This document shows positions 31,208 to 42,697 of a DNA stretch of 64,000 nucleotides, one piece after another (within the stretch, counting starts at the first letter, position 1; each line of letters opens with the position of its first letter). The DNA comes from Sweltsa coloradensis. Lineage: Eukaryota > Arthropoda > Insecta > Plecoptera > Chloroperlidae. The notes below the pieces were generated by a model. The model was not told the DNA's origin and made no database searches. It was given only the letters and a program-made list of their open reading frames with translations. Position numbers and translations under genes: made by a program. The stretch is taken from positions 55,792 through 119,791 of the forward strand of contig JAMZAV010002032.1 in assembly GCA_024449915.1 (NCBI GenBank), read 5' to 3'.

Positions 31208-31957
31208 CTAGAACATAAGGAATGATGTTCTTAATTGCATTGTTCGGCACAGACAACATACCTAATTATGTGCACAATAATATGTAGTAGTAGTTGGTAG
31301 GTATTTGTTATTAATTCAAGTACATTTTAATTTTAACTCTTCTTGGCTCATGTCTTTCTTAAACCCTTATGATCAATTTTCATTACAATGACCAAGTCCC
31401 ACCTCCAATTTGAAAATCATACTCCATACCATTAAATTAAACTTTATAATATTTTGAAAGGATTTGGAAAGTTTGTCAACGTATCAAAATATTGCCAATT
31501 ATTTTTTTAGAGGGAACATTGAAATGTACAAAACATATTTAACTGGTTAACTCAGTTTTATTTACGTATTATTTCGGGTCAGGTGGTGACTATAGTAGCC
31601 ACATGTTTTTGAGGCAAGCAAAGTTTATTAACATCTGCTTGCCAGGCCTACCGTATTCCCTTCTCTTTCAATTTGTTTTTGCAATTTTTTATTAGCTCTA
31701 GTCCGTTTAAAAATATCAACATCCAATGTATAGTTTCGATGGAAATCAATCCATAAATTACAAAATAAAGCAATTCGACCAGCAATCAGTTCGACACCCA
31801 ACTTATCAAGATGGATTTTTTTAAATTTTCCGTATTTATTTGCATAATATACAATCAATTAATTGCATCTACAAGATCACGCAGGTGATTAACCGATTAA
31901 TACAATTGATAAATATAGTTCCATTATTTCCGAATGGAAACCCAGTGTTCAGCTTAC
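31208..31957. other. Caspase intron
   Basis: Lies between the two large-subunit exons. The minus strand is open at 31628-31858, with a reading containing ALFCNLWIDFHRNYTLDVDI that has no recognised homologue. It is probably not part of the gene, because it has no fitting splice sites. Confidence 0.35.
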
Positions 31958-32133
31958 GTCAATGAGGAAGATCTTGGGTTTCTTCACCAACATCGTGCAC
32001 TTGTCCTCCGTGAAGTTCTTGATGAGAAGATTCTGATCGTAACTCTTATCCCTTGCGCAAAGATGACCTTGATACCTCACGGTCAACACTGCAACTAGGA
32101 TGCAGTCGGAATCTGAGTGGTCCGCCTCCGAAG
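31958..32133 (-). CDS. Caspase large-subunit exon, catalytic His lost
   Basis: Exon of 176 bases between acceptor GTTACAG (32134-32140) and donor GTAAGC (31952-31957). Its 58 codons cover the middle of the caspase large subunit: DHSDSDC, ILVAVLTVRYQGHL, CARDKSY, NFTEDKC and KPKIFLID. In the family this is the stretch from DHSxxDC to KPKLFxIQ, where SHG or THG carries the catalytic histidine. Here the codons read LT-VR-YQG, so both His and Gly are replaced. Caspases cleave after aspartate in apoptosis and inflammation; related pseudo-enzymes such as c-FLIP regulate them. The identity is confident from the conserved blocks; loss of activity is an inference. Confidence 0.75.
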
Positions 32134-34729
32134 CTGTAACGAGACGTTTGATAATATGATATCAATCTACGTAATAATATAATGTTAATAATTAATTTAT
32201 CAAAAGCTCGCAAGATTTTGATTTAGGAGGACATGGAATCAATTGGGCCTACCCGCCCCTGTCAATCATGACTTTCCGATGTTTTTTTAAATTAAAAAAA
32301 TCTCTCTGTAAGGATTGCTGCTGGCGGGTTTTAAACTTTGTTTTATTATTTATTCATCCAATATATTAATTTGTTTACTCAAATGCAAGAAATTTGGTCC
32401 TCTAAAATAGTTCTGACATTCCCTTCATAACTACCCTTACTCAAAAATACTTAATTAGTTACCTGAAGAGGGACATGCAAATGTTGATCAGGTTTTCCTG
32501 GAAAAATTTTAATTTTAATGTGTTCGAAGATATTTAGATTTAAAAAAAACATGTTATATACTTCTGTTGGCCTATAGCATGATTATTCTCTAGTTGTGAC
32601 AATTGCGTTCATATGTTTACAATTTTAACATGTCAAAAAATATAATTATTTATCATTCTCATTGAGTATCAGGTATAAAAATAAGCGTGGTAAAGAGTCA
32701 GTTGAACTATGGAATCATCAATTACAGATAAATTTGGGAGAAAAACCCTGAAAGCGTTTAGTGAATATATATAGCTGAAAGGGGTGGAAAGTTTTATTTA
32801 CTAGAAAGTGAAGTAATGGCAAGTGGAAAAGTTTAAAAAAGGAGATAACATCAAATAAAAAAGGCCCCAGTAATTTTCTACCAGTGTGTAAAAATTCCTT
32901 GTACTGGGATAGGGAAATATTTTCAGTGAAGATGACACTATATAAAACCTTTTTCATACGAGCAGCAGAAATATTTTCCCTTTTCCCAAACCCAAAACAA
33001 TAAAACTAAGTTTTTAAAAAATCTAGTTTAATATTTTTAGTTTTAATTCAATTTTTTTGTAAAACTCTTTATTTAAAAAAACTAGAGAAAATGTCAAAGA
33101 GTTTTTAAGTTTTTTTAAACGTCATTTAAATTCAGTTTTAAAAAATTTTTCCAACTCTTTTATACTAACGACAATAGAATTTTATTTGAATTATTTTTTA
33201 ATCAATTATGCTAATTTAGGGAGGTCATACAGCGGAAACTTTGTTTGGGAAAAAATATCTTTATACATACACAAAAAACTTCTGAAAAAAAATCTATCCC
33301 AATTAGTTCCGGGAAAGGTTTATTTTAAGACCTAATGAAGCAGGTTTAGGCGCGGCTGCAAGTGTTAGAAATTAAATAAAAAGCCTACAGTTATGATCAA
33401 ATAATTATGAAAAAAATTCAACCTACTCAAAAAAAAAATTTTTGAACAATGGGATTTGCCATTTTTTTTTTTGGTTGGTTATTGTTCGGAAAAAAAATGA
33501 TAATTGGAATTGTTTAGAACTTTACTGCTTGAAAAAGAAATATCCTTTTTTTACAGCCGGTATTAATTTACTATTCTGAACACGTGGGAAATTTGATTTT
33601 TTTGAACCAAAATTTATGGTCATAACGTTAAATTACATCAGTAAAGTTACAAAAAAACGGCTCAGAAAGGCCCAAAATGGGTTTTTATGGCTGCAAGAGT
33701 TCCGCGTCTGTGTGTTAGGATCGCATTACGAAAGCCGATAACGCAGCTTTGACGTCATCACAGTCTGATATCGCCATCGTGGGGTGGGCCTCCCTGTCAA
33801 AGCAAATGTCGAGCCCTACCAGTGCCCCACCAGTGAAACTTACTTTGTTTTTATGTTCAATAATTTTGTAACATGACGACAGTAATTATAGAAAATTAAA
33901 AAATATTGTATCTTGGGAACTAGGAAAGTTTGTAAACAAAATAAACAAAAGAAGGTAGCTTTTGTTTCTGAAAATCTGTTTTTGAAAAGCTCGATCCACC
34001 GTTGTTTGATGACATGGGGAAATTAACAAAATAATATGTTGACATTATTTTTATCCATGAAAATATTATAAAGGGGGAAGAATAAATAAGGTGACCCCCG
34101 GGTTTTGACCGGAAAAGTACCTTTTTAAAAAACACTTTACCGGTGCCCCCAAGAAACAAATAAAAATTACGTTTTTGTACCGGTTTGAAATTTTTTAGTG
34201 AGAAAGTGACCTGGTATTTTCTTAACTATGGGCATGGAAAGATAATGTTTTAAAAAAATATGCCCCTCTGATAATTTTTATGTAAAATTAAAAAAGTTTC
34301 CATTCCAAAAAAAATTTTTTTTTTTCTCTAGGGGTTTGCGAGTTTTTAATGTTTTTGGGGAGGTCCCGGGTCGCGCCGGTGTGAAAACTTTTAAAAAATC
34401 GTTGGCCTTACATTTTACGTTTACCTTAAAAATGTGATAACTTCCACAATAAAAAAAAAAAAATTAAGTCTTATGATAAAATTTTTTTATCCCCTTTAGG
34501 AATTTTTGAATTTTCGGGAACAAAATAAAAGAAAATATGTCATTTGTGTTTGTGCAAAAACGAAAAAAATGGACTTTTATCAATTTTATTTTGATATTAA
34601 ACCCAAATTTTCGAAAACGTTTAAAACTTTTGTTGGTTTATCAGTTTTAAAAAACATGCTGTCACATGTGTTTTTAATACTTCAACACAGATAATTATAC
34701 GAAGTGCCGAGATATGCATGACATGCTTT

Positions 34730-34880
34730 TTTGCTTGCTCATGTTTGAATGTGAATGCTTGGGATATAGAAGTTGACCCAACTTTTCATTTTTTCTCCCT
34801 AGTTTCAATAAAAAAGAAGTAAATCATTTTCGCCTGTTGAAAAGCGTTTTAACCCAACCTTTTACCATCATATTTAAGTT
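34730..34880 (-). repeat. Diverged family B fragment
   Basis: Minus-strand fragment with GAATGTGAATGCTTGGGATA, AGAAGTTGACCCAACTTTTC, TCTCCCTAGTTTC and TTTTCGCCTGTTGAAAAGCG, matching the middle of family B. The A/T run end is missing. Confidence 0.6.
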
Positions 34881-35454
34881 TATAATCCTTGAGTTACAAA
34901 GAGACCATCGACGGACGCGTCGGGATGGGAATGGGGCAGCTGCAAAGGGGTTTGCCTTTTGTAGCGTAAATGACCATCCTAGAAGCTGGGGTTTTTTCCC
35001 TGTGTTTTCCCTTTTCCGTTCTTTTTGTTCTTTTTATTATTAAATTTTTTTTGTTCAATTAAAAATATTAAAAAACGTTGATAAAAATTAAGCGTGAGTT
35101 TTAAATTTTCTTTTTGGGGGACAAATTAAAAACTGACTGATTTAAAGGAAATGTTCTATAATATATTTTGATAGTTTTATTTAGTAATAAAATAAAATTT
35201 ATTATTTCAGTCATTTTTGACGTGCCCCACTAGGGAAAAAAAAAAAGCATCCATAACCAAGCTATACATTTTGAACCCGTTTTTAAATACATGCAATTTT
35301 TAAAAAAAATTTCGCTGAATACATTATTTTTATCACAATAGTTTTAAATGTGTGGAGGCAGGTAGAAAAAAAACCCGTTCGCTCCCAAGTTCGGTCACGC
35401 CAAAAAAAGGGGGAAAGGGGGAAAAAAGCAGACAAAAGACGGGAGACCCATCCC

Positions 35455-35765
35455 GGTCTCGTCCGCCCAGGTCACTTTGTATCTCAAGGTAGATAAACTT
35501 TTGTTACCACCCACCCAAAGCCCCGGAAATTTTTCGTCATTTACGCAAATTTTTAAAACAGAACTGGTATCGGACGGGCTGATTTTTTTTTTTAGATCTG
35601 AACCAATAAACCCACCGAGTTTTAAAATTTTAAATTTTTTGGGGGGGCGGGGCAGTAGCTGAAAACCCCCCAACGGGGTGGGAGAAACAGGGTCGAGTTA
35701 GCCATCGCCCATTGGTGGGGGAACGACCCTCGCCCTAGATACGTTCCCGTAGAAGCCATACAAGA
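35455..35765 (+). repeat. Family E repeat
   Basis: Second copy of the family at 30300-30785: TTTTTCGTCATTTACGCAAA, ATCGGACGGGCTGATTTT, GCTGAAAACCCCCCAACGGG, GGTCGAGTTAGCCATCGCCC. It lacks the TA array. Confidence 0.55.
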
Positions 35766-36585
35766 AAGTCTGCACATTTAACATGCCTACGTGCTACATA
35801 ATAAATGAATATTTGACGTGACATGTGTCAAAAAATTTAAAAAATTGTTCAAATTATTACATATTTAAAAAGATTTAAAGTTTTATTGCCAATTTGTTGT
35901 TACATGTGTTCGGTTTTTCCCCCCGGGCCTCACAGTGAAAGTAGTACTCTGCGCGACAGCGGAATAAAAAGAGCGCGGCCCAACAAAGCATGTCAGCATA
36001 TCTCAGCGACTTCGTATAAAATATCTGTGCATTGTAGTATTTTAATCATGTGAAAAGCATGTTTTTTAAAATGATAAACCCAACAATTTTTTTCAAAAAC
36101 GTTTTGTAAAATTTGGAAATTTAAATGAAAGTAAAATTTTAATAAGTCACATTTTTTTTTTTTAGGCCAATTTAATACTCTAAACTATTTTTAATGGGTA
36201 AATGGGGGTATTCACTGGAACGGCGATTCGCTACTAAAAAAAATCGTAAAAGTTTTTTGATTTGAAAAAAGGATCAAAATGTGAAACGTCATGCGGAAAC
36301 GCGCGGCGCGCTAAAAAAGCCCAAAACGGCATGTAGAACAAGGCGGGGTTTTTTTCGTATACGGTTTTGGGATGTATTTTGAATTAGGATTTCTAAAAAA
36401 GTATAATATACTTTTTACCCCCGGGAGGGGTCCAACTTTCATAATTGCGATTTCCCCTGCACGGAGCGAGAAAGCCCTTTGCCCTTAAGTAATTTGGACT
36501 GGAAAGTTATAAAAATTGATTCCGTCACAAAATTTTAAGTGAACAACAATAAAGGAAAAAGAAAAAAAAAGTAAAAAAGTTTTCA

Positions 36586-36646
36586 TAGACGGGGCTCGAA
36601 CCCCGTCCTCTCGCATGCAAAACAAGAGCTCTAACCACCCCCGGCC
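36586..36646 (-). tRNA. tRNA-Ala(TGC)-like pseudogene or SINE head
   Basis: On the minus strand, GGTTAGAGCTCTTG is followed by TTTTGCATGCGAGAGG, and a good T arm GACGGGGTTCGAGCCCCGTC (five or more pairs, B box) completes it. The TTTGCATGCGAGAGG stretch matches the anticodon arm of animal tRNA-Ala with anticodon TGC. The 5' acceptor side (GGCCGGGG) does not pair with the 3' side, so it is not a functional tRNA. A tRNA-derived SINE is the likely alternative. Confidence 0.5.
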
Positions 36647-37649
36647 AAAAATGACCCCGGTAAACGTGCGGTCTAAAGTGTATTTATACAGATGCCCCGA
36701 AACTTGCGATAAGCGTAAAATTTTTCATGACATTAGGAAATGTTTTAAATTTAAAAAACGTTCTGTCGATATTTCTAGAGTGTAATTTAGTCTCTTTCAC
36801 AAGATGGCATTATAATTTTTTTTTTGTCTTAAAAACTTCGGTGTGGGAGTCGTCGCCTGGGAAAAATCCCACGCCACCAAATAAAATCTCGTGGTTTAAA
36901 CGTGGTGGTAATGCGGGTGCCAGGACCCTAGGGGAAGAAAAAGCAAATGTATTTACAGAGCTACCGATACGGGATTTAAATTTGGGAGTCACCGCAAAAT
37001 TTGAAAGCGCTCGGCCCCGCTTCCGACCCTTTAAACCCTATATTACCGGGGGATCAGAACACATCTTTCCAAACTGATCTGACCTTTCCCTTTTCGATCG
37101 ATCCATTTTCCCGGTTTCTGCTGCTCGGAAAATATTTTTAAAAGTGTCATCTTAATGAATAGGTATTTCCCTATCCCACGTTTACCCAGGCCTTTCACAC
37201 CTGGTAAAATTATGCCCTTTTTTATTCTGATTTTAATTCCTTTTTATCTTTCCCTTGCCATTTCTTCACTTTCTAATAACTAAAAATTTCCCCCACTTTA
37301 TATATATTTCACTAAACGTTTCAGGGTTTCTCCCCAATGTTTTCTGTGATTTATGACCTAGTTATATTGCACTCAGACAAATCATTTTGAAAAAAAGTGG
37401 AAACAAGGAGAAGAATGTACATGGTCTTCCTGGACCTAGAAAAAGGGATATGACAGTGCCCCAAGAGCTAAAGTAGGGAATGCCTAAAAGCTACAGGAGT
37501 GGAAAAGAGTCTAGTGTCAAAAATCCAAAGACAAGCCATAAGCAAAGTGCGTACAAACCCACTGGGTGAACTGCGCCCTTATGGCCACACTCCCCCCCCC
37601 CCCAAAAAGGGAAATCTTTTTAATTTCCAACACGGATTTTCAAGGGAAT

Positions 37650-39763
37650 CCAAAAAAAAATCGGGTTGCCGTCTGGCCCAGGTTTTAGATCCCCTTATTT
37701 AAAAAAACTTTTTAAAAACCCCGCAGTCTGCATCAAAAACCCTGATCTCTGAGCACGAAATGAGCAGTGGGCTACCAGACTAGGTGAAAATTTAAAGTGG
37801 ATAATGTTCCCTATGGAGGATGACAAAGAGCCTTCTCCCAATCAGCAGACAAATCCCCCCTTGCATGGAAAGAACGGAATGGCGTACAGCGATATTGACA
37901 AGGGTAACGCCAGGCAGACACCTTAGAACTAGCCTTCCAACCCAAAAATGACCCAAGTGACCCCGACCAGATCGAAATGGTTGAGGAAGCAGTCTTTTAC
38001 CATCATAAATGAAGCTGTGGCCCCGGAAGGGGAAAACATTAAACCCTGCTCTCCAGCAGAAGTCAAGGGCATTATTGCCAGCCTTAAAAACAAAAAAGCC
38101 CCAGGTGTTGATGGTATTCCTAATACAGCACTCAAACACCTCCCTAAAAAAGCCATAGTTTTCATTACCAACATGTTCAATGCTATGTTACGCCAAAATT
38201 ACTTTGCCAATGATATGAAAAAGTCAAAGATAATTCTGTTTAGCAAACCGGGAAAGGACCCCACCTTCCCCCACAACTACTGCCCAATCAGTCTGCTAAC
38301 CGGCATTTCAAAAATATTCGAACGAATCATCCTAAACAGGATTAACAAGCACTTAAAAGATAAAAATATTATAATAAACGAACAGTTTGGGTTTCGAAAA
38401 GGCCACTCCACTACCCACCAGCTGGTGAGAGTAGTGGAGCACATCAGCGAAGGCTTCAATACCAATAGGGTCACTGCAATTGCCTTTCTCGACGTAGCCC
38501 AAGCGTTCGATAGGGTCTGGCATGATATGGATTAATATACAAACTTCACCAAGCAGATCTCCCTCTGTATTTAACAAAAATCATCTACTCCTATCTGCAG
38601 GGTCGTACCTTTAAAGCATCAGTGGGACACGCAACTTCCACCACAAGGGAGATCCAGGCGGGTGTCCCGCAGGGCTCTATCTGGGACCAGTGTTATTTAC
38701 TATTTTTATCAATGACAATGCCTAAAGTAGATGAGGTCCACTATGCCATCTATGCAGACGACACGGCAGTAATTGCTAGATCGTGGAATGCTTCTAGAGC
38801 CTTCAACCTTCTACAAAAAGCCATAAATGCCCTGGAATCATGGTTTGAGCTATGGCGAATTAAAGTAAACGTCACCAAAAGTGACTCTGTCCTATTTACA
38901 AGACGAAGATCAGCCAAGTATGTCGACCATGATAGTCTAGAATTATTTGGGGAGGATATCCCAACCAGCAAATATGCCAAGTATCTGGGGGTCATATTAG
39001 ATGACAAGCTCACGTGGGGTAAACACATTGACAGCGTAGCCAGCAAGGCATCACAGAGGCTAGGGTTGCTGCATTGCCTACTAAAGGCAAAAAACGGTCT
39101 TTCAATTGCTAACTCGGTACTATTATATAAGTCATTAATCAGACCTATTATACATATGCCGCACCTGTGTGGGCAATGCATGTAAATCATCTATTGACAA
39201 GCTCCAGAGGGTCAGAATCGCGCATTGCGAATGGCCACGGGCTCGCCCTGGTACGTTCGCAATGTGGACATTCACCAATGGGTAGGAGAAGTTTCTCTTA
39301 GGAAATTATGTTAAAACTAACTACATCTTTTTATCACAAACTTGACCAGAGCGGAAATCCCTCATTAGTGGTTAGGCAATTACGACCCCAACCAGGCCTA
39401 TAAGTACAAAAGGCCTAAAATGGCCCTTTCCTCACTAGATCAGTAAGCTGAAACGCAAGAAGACTGATAGGCATTGCCTATTTACGTTATGAATTATCCT
39501 TTTCAATCCTAATTCCTTCCAACGTTTATATGTCTTAATAAAAAGTGACCAATGACCTTCCCATTATATTCATGACATCCCTTATCAAAACCATGGCACA
39601 GCACTATGTGCTACAATCCTTTTTTTTTCATCCCAACAAAGTAAAGACCAACAAAACATGAAACATACTTAAACATCAGATGATCCTATAAATAGCTCCA
39701 GCTCGTGGTGGGAACAAAGACGTAATAGCCCAAGGGCTATTTAGCAATAAGAAGAAGAGGGTG
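37650..39763 (+). mobile_element. Jockey-like LINE nested in the RTE-like LINE
   Basis: The reverse transcriptase runs from about 37800 to 39300: PPLHGKNGMAYSDIDKGNA, SLKNKKAPGVDGIPNTALKH, ISLLTGISKIFERIILNRIN, FGFRKGHSTTHQLVRVVEH, AFLDVAQAFDRVWHD, IQAGVPQGS, IYADDTAVIA and KYLGVILDDKLTWGKHIDSV. The 3' end GGGCTATTTAGCAATAAG plus AAGAAGAGG is the classic Jockey tail. The left border is uncertain; 5' truncation is likely, since no gag or endonuclease is seen. Confidence 0.85.
37948..39185 (+). pseudogene. Jockey-like reverse transcriptase
   Basis: Two long frames, 37948-38535 and 38622-39185, joined by a frame break at about 38535 (after DRVWHD, the next frame reads KLHQADLPLYLTKIIYSYLQ). Motif A aspartate (FLDVAQAF), the VPQGS block and YADD are all intact, so the catalytic residues survive, but the frame shifts near 38535, 38690 and 39165 disrupt the protein. 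After 39185 the reading continues in another frame with DKLQRV and NVDIHQWVGEVSLR. Its role in the intact element is target-primed reverse transcription. Confidence 0.8.
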
Positions 39764-39813
39764 GGGGTAGTACGACCTGGTTCGAAATAAACAGTGTTCT
39801 ACGACAAGGCAGT

Positions 39814-40263
39814 GTGATGTCTCCTACACTGCTCGCCATTGTAATGGATGCCATACTAAGAAAAGTAGAACCAACCGAAAGCAAAATGTCAAAGACGATG
39901 ATATTTGCCGACGATATAGTGAGATGGGGAGATTCCATTGAAGTAGTCCAGGAAAGTATAGATAAGTGGAATGAGGAAACACAGGAATTTAACATGAAAA
40001 TAAGTATCGAAAAGAGTGAGATGTTAATAGTAACCAAGAAAATTAAACCGAACCAGAAAAAAGTAACACTACGTGGAGAAGAGCTTGCAATTGCAGAAGA
40101 ATTCAAATACCTGGGAAGTATTCTGACAAAGGATGCCAAAATAACAGCAGAAATATCAAGAAGAATCATACTAGCACAAAATTTCACAATTTTTATTCCA
40201 CAATTTAACAATTTAAAGCGTACGAAAACTACTATGGAAAGAGGAAATATCAAACAGATGTAA
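39814..40263 (+). pseudogene. RTE-like reverse transcriptase, C-terminal half
   Basis: 150-codon frame with MSPTLLAIVMDAILRKVEP, MIFADDIVRWGDSIEVVQES, FNMKISIEKSEMLIVTKKIK and FKYLGSILTKDAKITAEISR. FADD is the catalytic motif. The continuation is in other frames at 40280-40504 (LQAAEMKFLRSAVG) and 40510-40750. Separated from its N-terminal half by the nested Jockey-like element. Confidence 0.8.
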
Positions 40264-42553
40264 AATTATATTATAGGAAATGTACTTTCTCCCAATTTTG
40301 TCATATGCATCAGTGACATGGACAATAGGAGGAAAGGAAGAGAGCAGACTGCAAGCAGCAGAGATGAAATTTCTAAGAAGTGCGGTGGGCATAACAAAAC
40401 TAGACAATAGAAGCATAACAACAAGATCAAAAAAAGGGAGTGGAAAGTTACGAGATAAAATAGGAAGAGAAATACTCAGGTGGTATGGACATGTAGAAGA
40501 ATGAAGCAAGAAAGGGAAATCCCAAGACGAGAATTCGAACGTACATGTGGGGGAGTACGAAGAGGCGGCCGGCCAACAGATACAGATGGCGGGACCAAAT
40601 AACGCGAAGCATCGAAGGAAAAAGGGAAAGCCTGGGATAGGGTTAATGAAGAAAGACTCTGGGAGGACAGAAGAAGTGGAGAGAATTATTAGAAATGCCG
40701 GGTTATGGAAGAAAACGAGGAAGAAGACGAGGGGTGCTGAGCCTGGCTAGCAAGCACTAGAAGATAGCCCGAGAAACTGGTGACTCGTAACCCTCCGACC
40801 CGACGAATGTTGGAAAAGGGTATTTGATATATATATAAATTAGAACTTTCATATTTGGCTCAAACTTTATCGTGGGGCTCTTGATTCCCCCAGTACGTTT
40901 ATAATGGGCTACATACGTCTTTCGTTGAAGCACCATTTTCATAACCAAGAATGTACTAAGTTCAAACGTTAATTACGCAGAAGCTAACTCGTCTTCTGAA
41001 GACTGTTGAAGAACACTTTTCAGTCGTCTCGTTGGAAAAGCAGTAAGGGATCAACTTCAACTTCATCTCCATCAATTTTTATGTGCTTTGTCTTTTGTTT
41101 GAGATGCGATTCATATCAATCTATCTTGCATCTTCTGAACACGAATGCTTTGAGAGCAACCGACTGTCCCGTTGCATTTCTGTGAAACCGGCGCCCCCTT
41201 GTTTTGTGTAACGGTGTTCGTCTTGAAGCTTCTCATCAGCACTTGTTTCGATAACTTAATCATGTGTCAATCAATATCTGTCCTTCAACGTTTTGACATG
41301 ATTGCATTAAAAATTTCTCAAATGTGTGGACACTTTTATTTTAGGCTACATTTCATGAATATAAATCAGAGACGATTTTGTGGTAATTATTGTTACCTGA
41401 TGCAGCTAAGTAATGGTAGCTATCTTGAAGAACTTTGAAAAGACTGATAAAATTATACACAGCTATCGTCACACCACTGTTTTGATGAACATATCTGAGA
41501 CATGTATACTGAGTCAAGTTCATAAAACATGTCCTCAACTATAGAACCATACCTGAACCACGCCAAATGAACGATGTATTATGTAATGAACCGTATTATG
41601 AGTAATAACTCTACCCTCGTCCAGCTTAGTCTTCAGATCTGGCTAGGTACAAGATCCTTGATTATTATTACATGCTTTCTCGAAACCCAAGACTGTGAGG
41701 CTCGTGGTCAGTTCCCTGGCATTCCATCGGGCCCACCCCCCCCCCGTTTGTTCCTTTGGCTACTGGTTGAATACTCTGTGACTGAGATTACCTCACGTAG
41801 CCCCGACGCTTGTTATATCAATAAGGGTATTCGTTTCTTGTGCCCGTGGCTTTCCTGTTCGTCTATAGGTGGCCCTTCGGTCTGAAATTGTTAACAGGAT
41901 TAGGCCTATATAAAGATACCCAAGCTCTTAAGAAATTCATAATTTTCTGTCTCATCCCATCCACATTAATATTGATCATTATTGGGGGGGGAGTAGGTAC
42001 ATGAATGAACGCTTTAGTACTGCAGAAATACCGTGGAAAAAGTTGCATTTTTAAATCATTAACATGGTATTCTAGATTTTATTTTAAGTTATCAGGCCCC
42101 CCCCCCCCCCTCCCCCATCTATTAAGTGCACGTTCTTAACTTGATACTTGACATTGAAATACACTGGCTCTACTGTTTACACTAAGAACGATCGTGATGT
42201 CTGTGATAAACGAATTCAACACAAATGTTTCATAATATGAATACAAATCACTAGATTGAATATTAAATTAATACAGAAGGTTTATTTCCACCATCAGAAA
42301 TGACATGCAGTGGTTGAGAAAAAAAAACTGTAATATTTAAACAGGCTTCTTAATTAATTGGGGTATGCGTTGCACTGCATTATTGCAGCGTATTCGAAGA
42401 TACAATTGGTTGAAACTTCTGGGCGGTAGGCCTATGCCCACCTCCCCTATGAAGATTGACTTTTAAATCTGTGACGTTAAGTAATAATTTCTATCGACAG
42501 AGGAACATAGTTGATTTGGTACCCACTTGACAGTCCATACAATCCAATATTCA

Positions 42554-42697
42554 TTATTTTGGCATGTCCTCGAATGTTTGGATGTGCGCTATGCCGTCAG
42601 CTTCAGGGATTAAGTAACAATTCCGTGTCCGCTTGGTGTCCTTATTGATGAAGATAAGGAAATATTTTAAATCATTTTCTGGACCATTGCATTGAGT
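42554..42697 (-). CDS. Candidate terminal exon, unknown protein
   Basis: Minus-strand reading that ends in stop codon TAA at 42554, with peptide parts NDLKYFLIFINKDTKRTRNC and YLIPEADGIAHIQTFEDMPK. A possible acceptor TCAATCAAG ends at 42698; another (CCTATAG) ends at 42712. Composition and residue make-up look protein-like, but no family is recognised and the frame downstream of a splice could not be tested. Confidence 0.25.
   Translation of the reverse strand, partial: TQCNGPENDLKYFLIFINKDTKRTRNCYLIPEADGIAHIQTFEDMPK

Larger units (their letters stand above)
22433..32133 (-). other. Caspase-family gene, partial, minus strand
   Basis: Three exons on the minus strand carry consecutive parts of the caspase peptidase C14 fold: 31958-32133, 31159-31207 and 22433-22659. 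Introns are about 0.75 and 8.5 kb. The last exon has a stop and a downstream AATAAA on the minus strand. Upstream exons (start of the large subunit, prodomain) and the beginning of the small subunit were not found. The 8.5-kb intron contains a LINE, foldbacks and satellites. All splice borders are AG/GT. Exon 1 ends in phase 0; exon 2 ends in phase 1, which fits the last exon. Divergent at catalytic and core positions (see exon entries), so it may be an inactive homologue. Confidence 0.7.
32715..37365. mobile_element. Segment bounded by long inverted repeats
   Basis: About 280 bases at 32715-33000 recur inverted at 37085-37365. Matching words include AACCCTGAAA(G)CGTTTAGTGAA, TAGAAAGTGAAG(T/A)AATGGCAAG, GGGATAGGGAAATA, AAGATGACACT and GAGCAGCAGAAA. 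The 4.1 kb between them contains a family B fragment, a family E copy and a tRNA-Ala-like sequence, but no transposase or polymerase frame is recognised. It could be a non-autonomous DNA element with long terminal inverted repeats, or an inverted duplication. The right arm is followed at once by the RTE-like LINE. Confidence 0.55.
37385..40760 (+). mobile_element. RTE-like LINE, split by a nested element
   Basis: Left part 37385-37590 encodes RRRMYMVFLDLEKGYDSAPR and GVEKSLVSKIQRQAISKVRT (motif A region). Right part 39764-40760 resumes with TTWFEINSVLRQGSVMSPTL, FADDIV, FKYLGSILTKDAKITAEISR, SYASVTWT, EMKFLRS, LRWYGHVEE and GRPTD. The style of these motifs is that of RTE/craniate-BovB-like elements. 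Between the parts lies a Jockey-like element. Frameshifts near 40265 and 40505 show the copy is dead. The N-terminal endonuclease is absent. Confidence 0.8.

Noticed and set aside
33720..33835. Possible N-terminal large-subunit exon of the caspase on the minus strand (ISDCDDVKAALSAF)
   Set aside because: The position fits and there is a faint resemblance to the GTDxDxxxLxxxF helix, but the RxG before it is missing, no clean splice sites are seen, and the region looks error-prone.
41574..41885. 103-codon plus-strand frame
   Set aside because: It crosses a C-run, has no recognisable domain and lacks splice or composition support.
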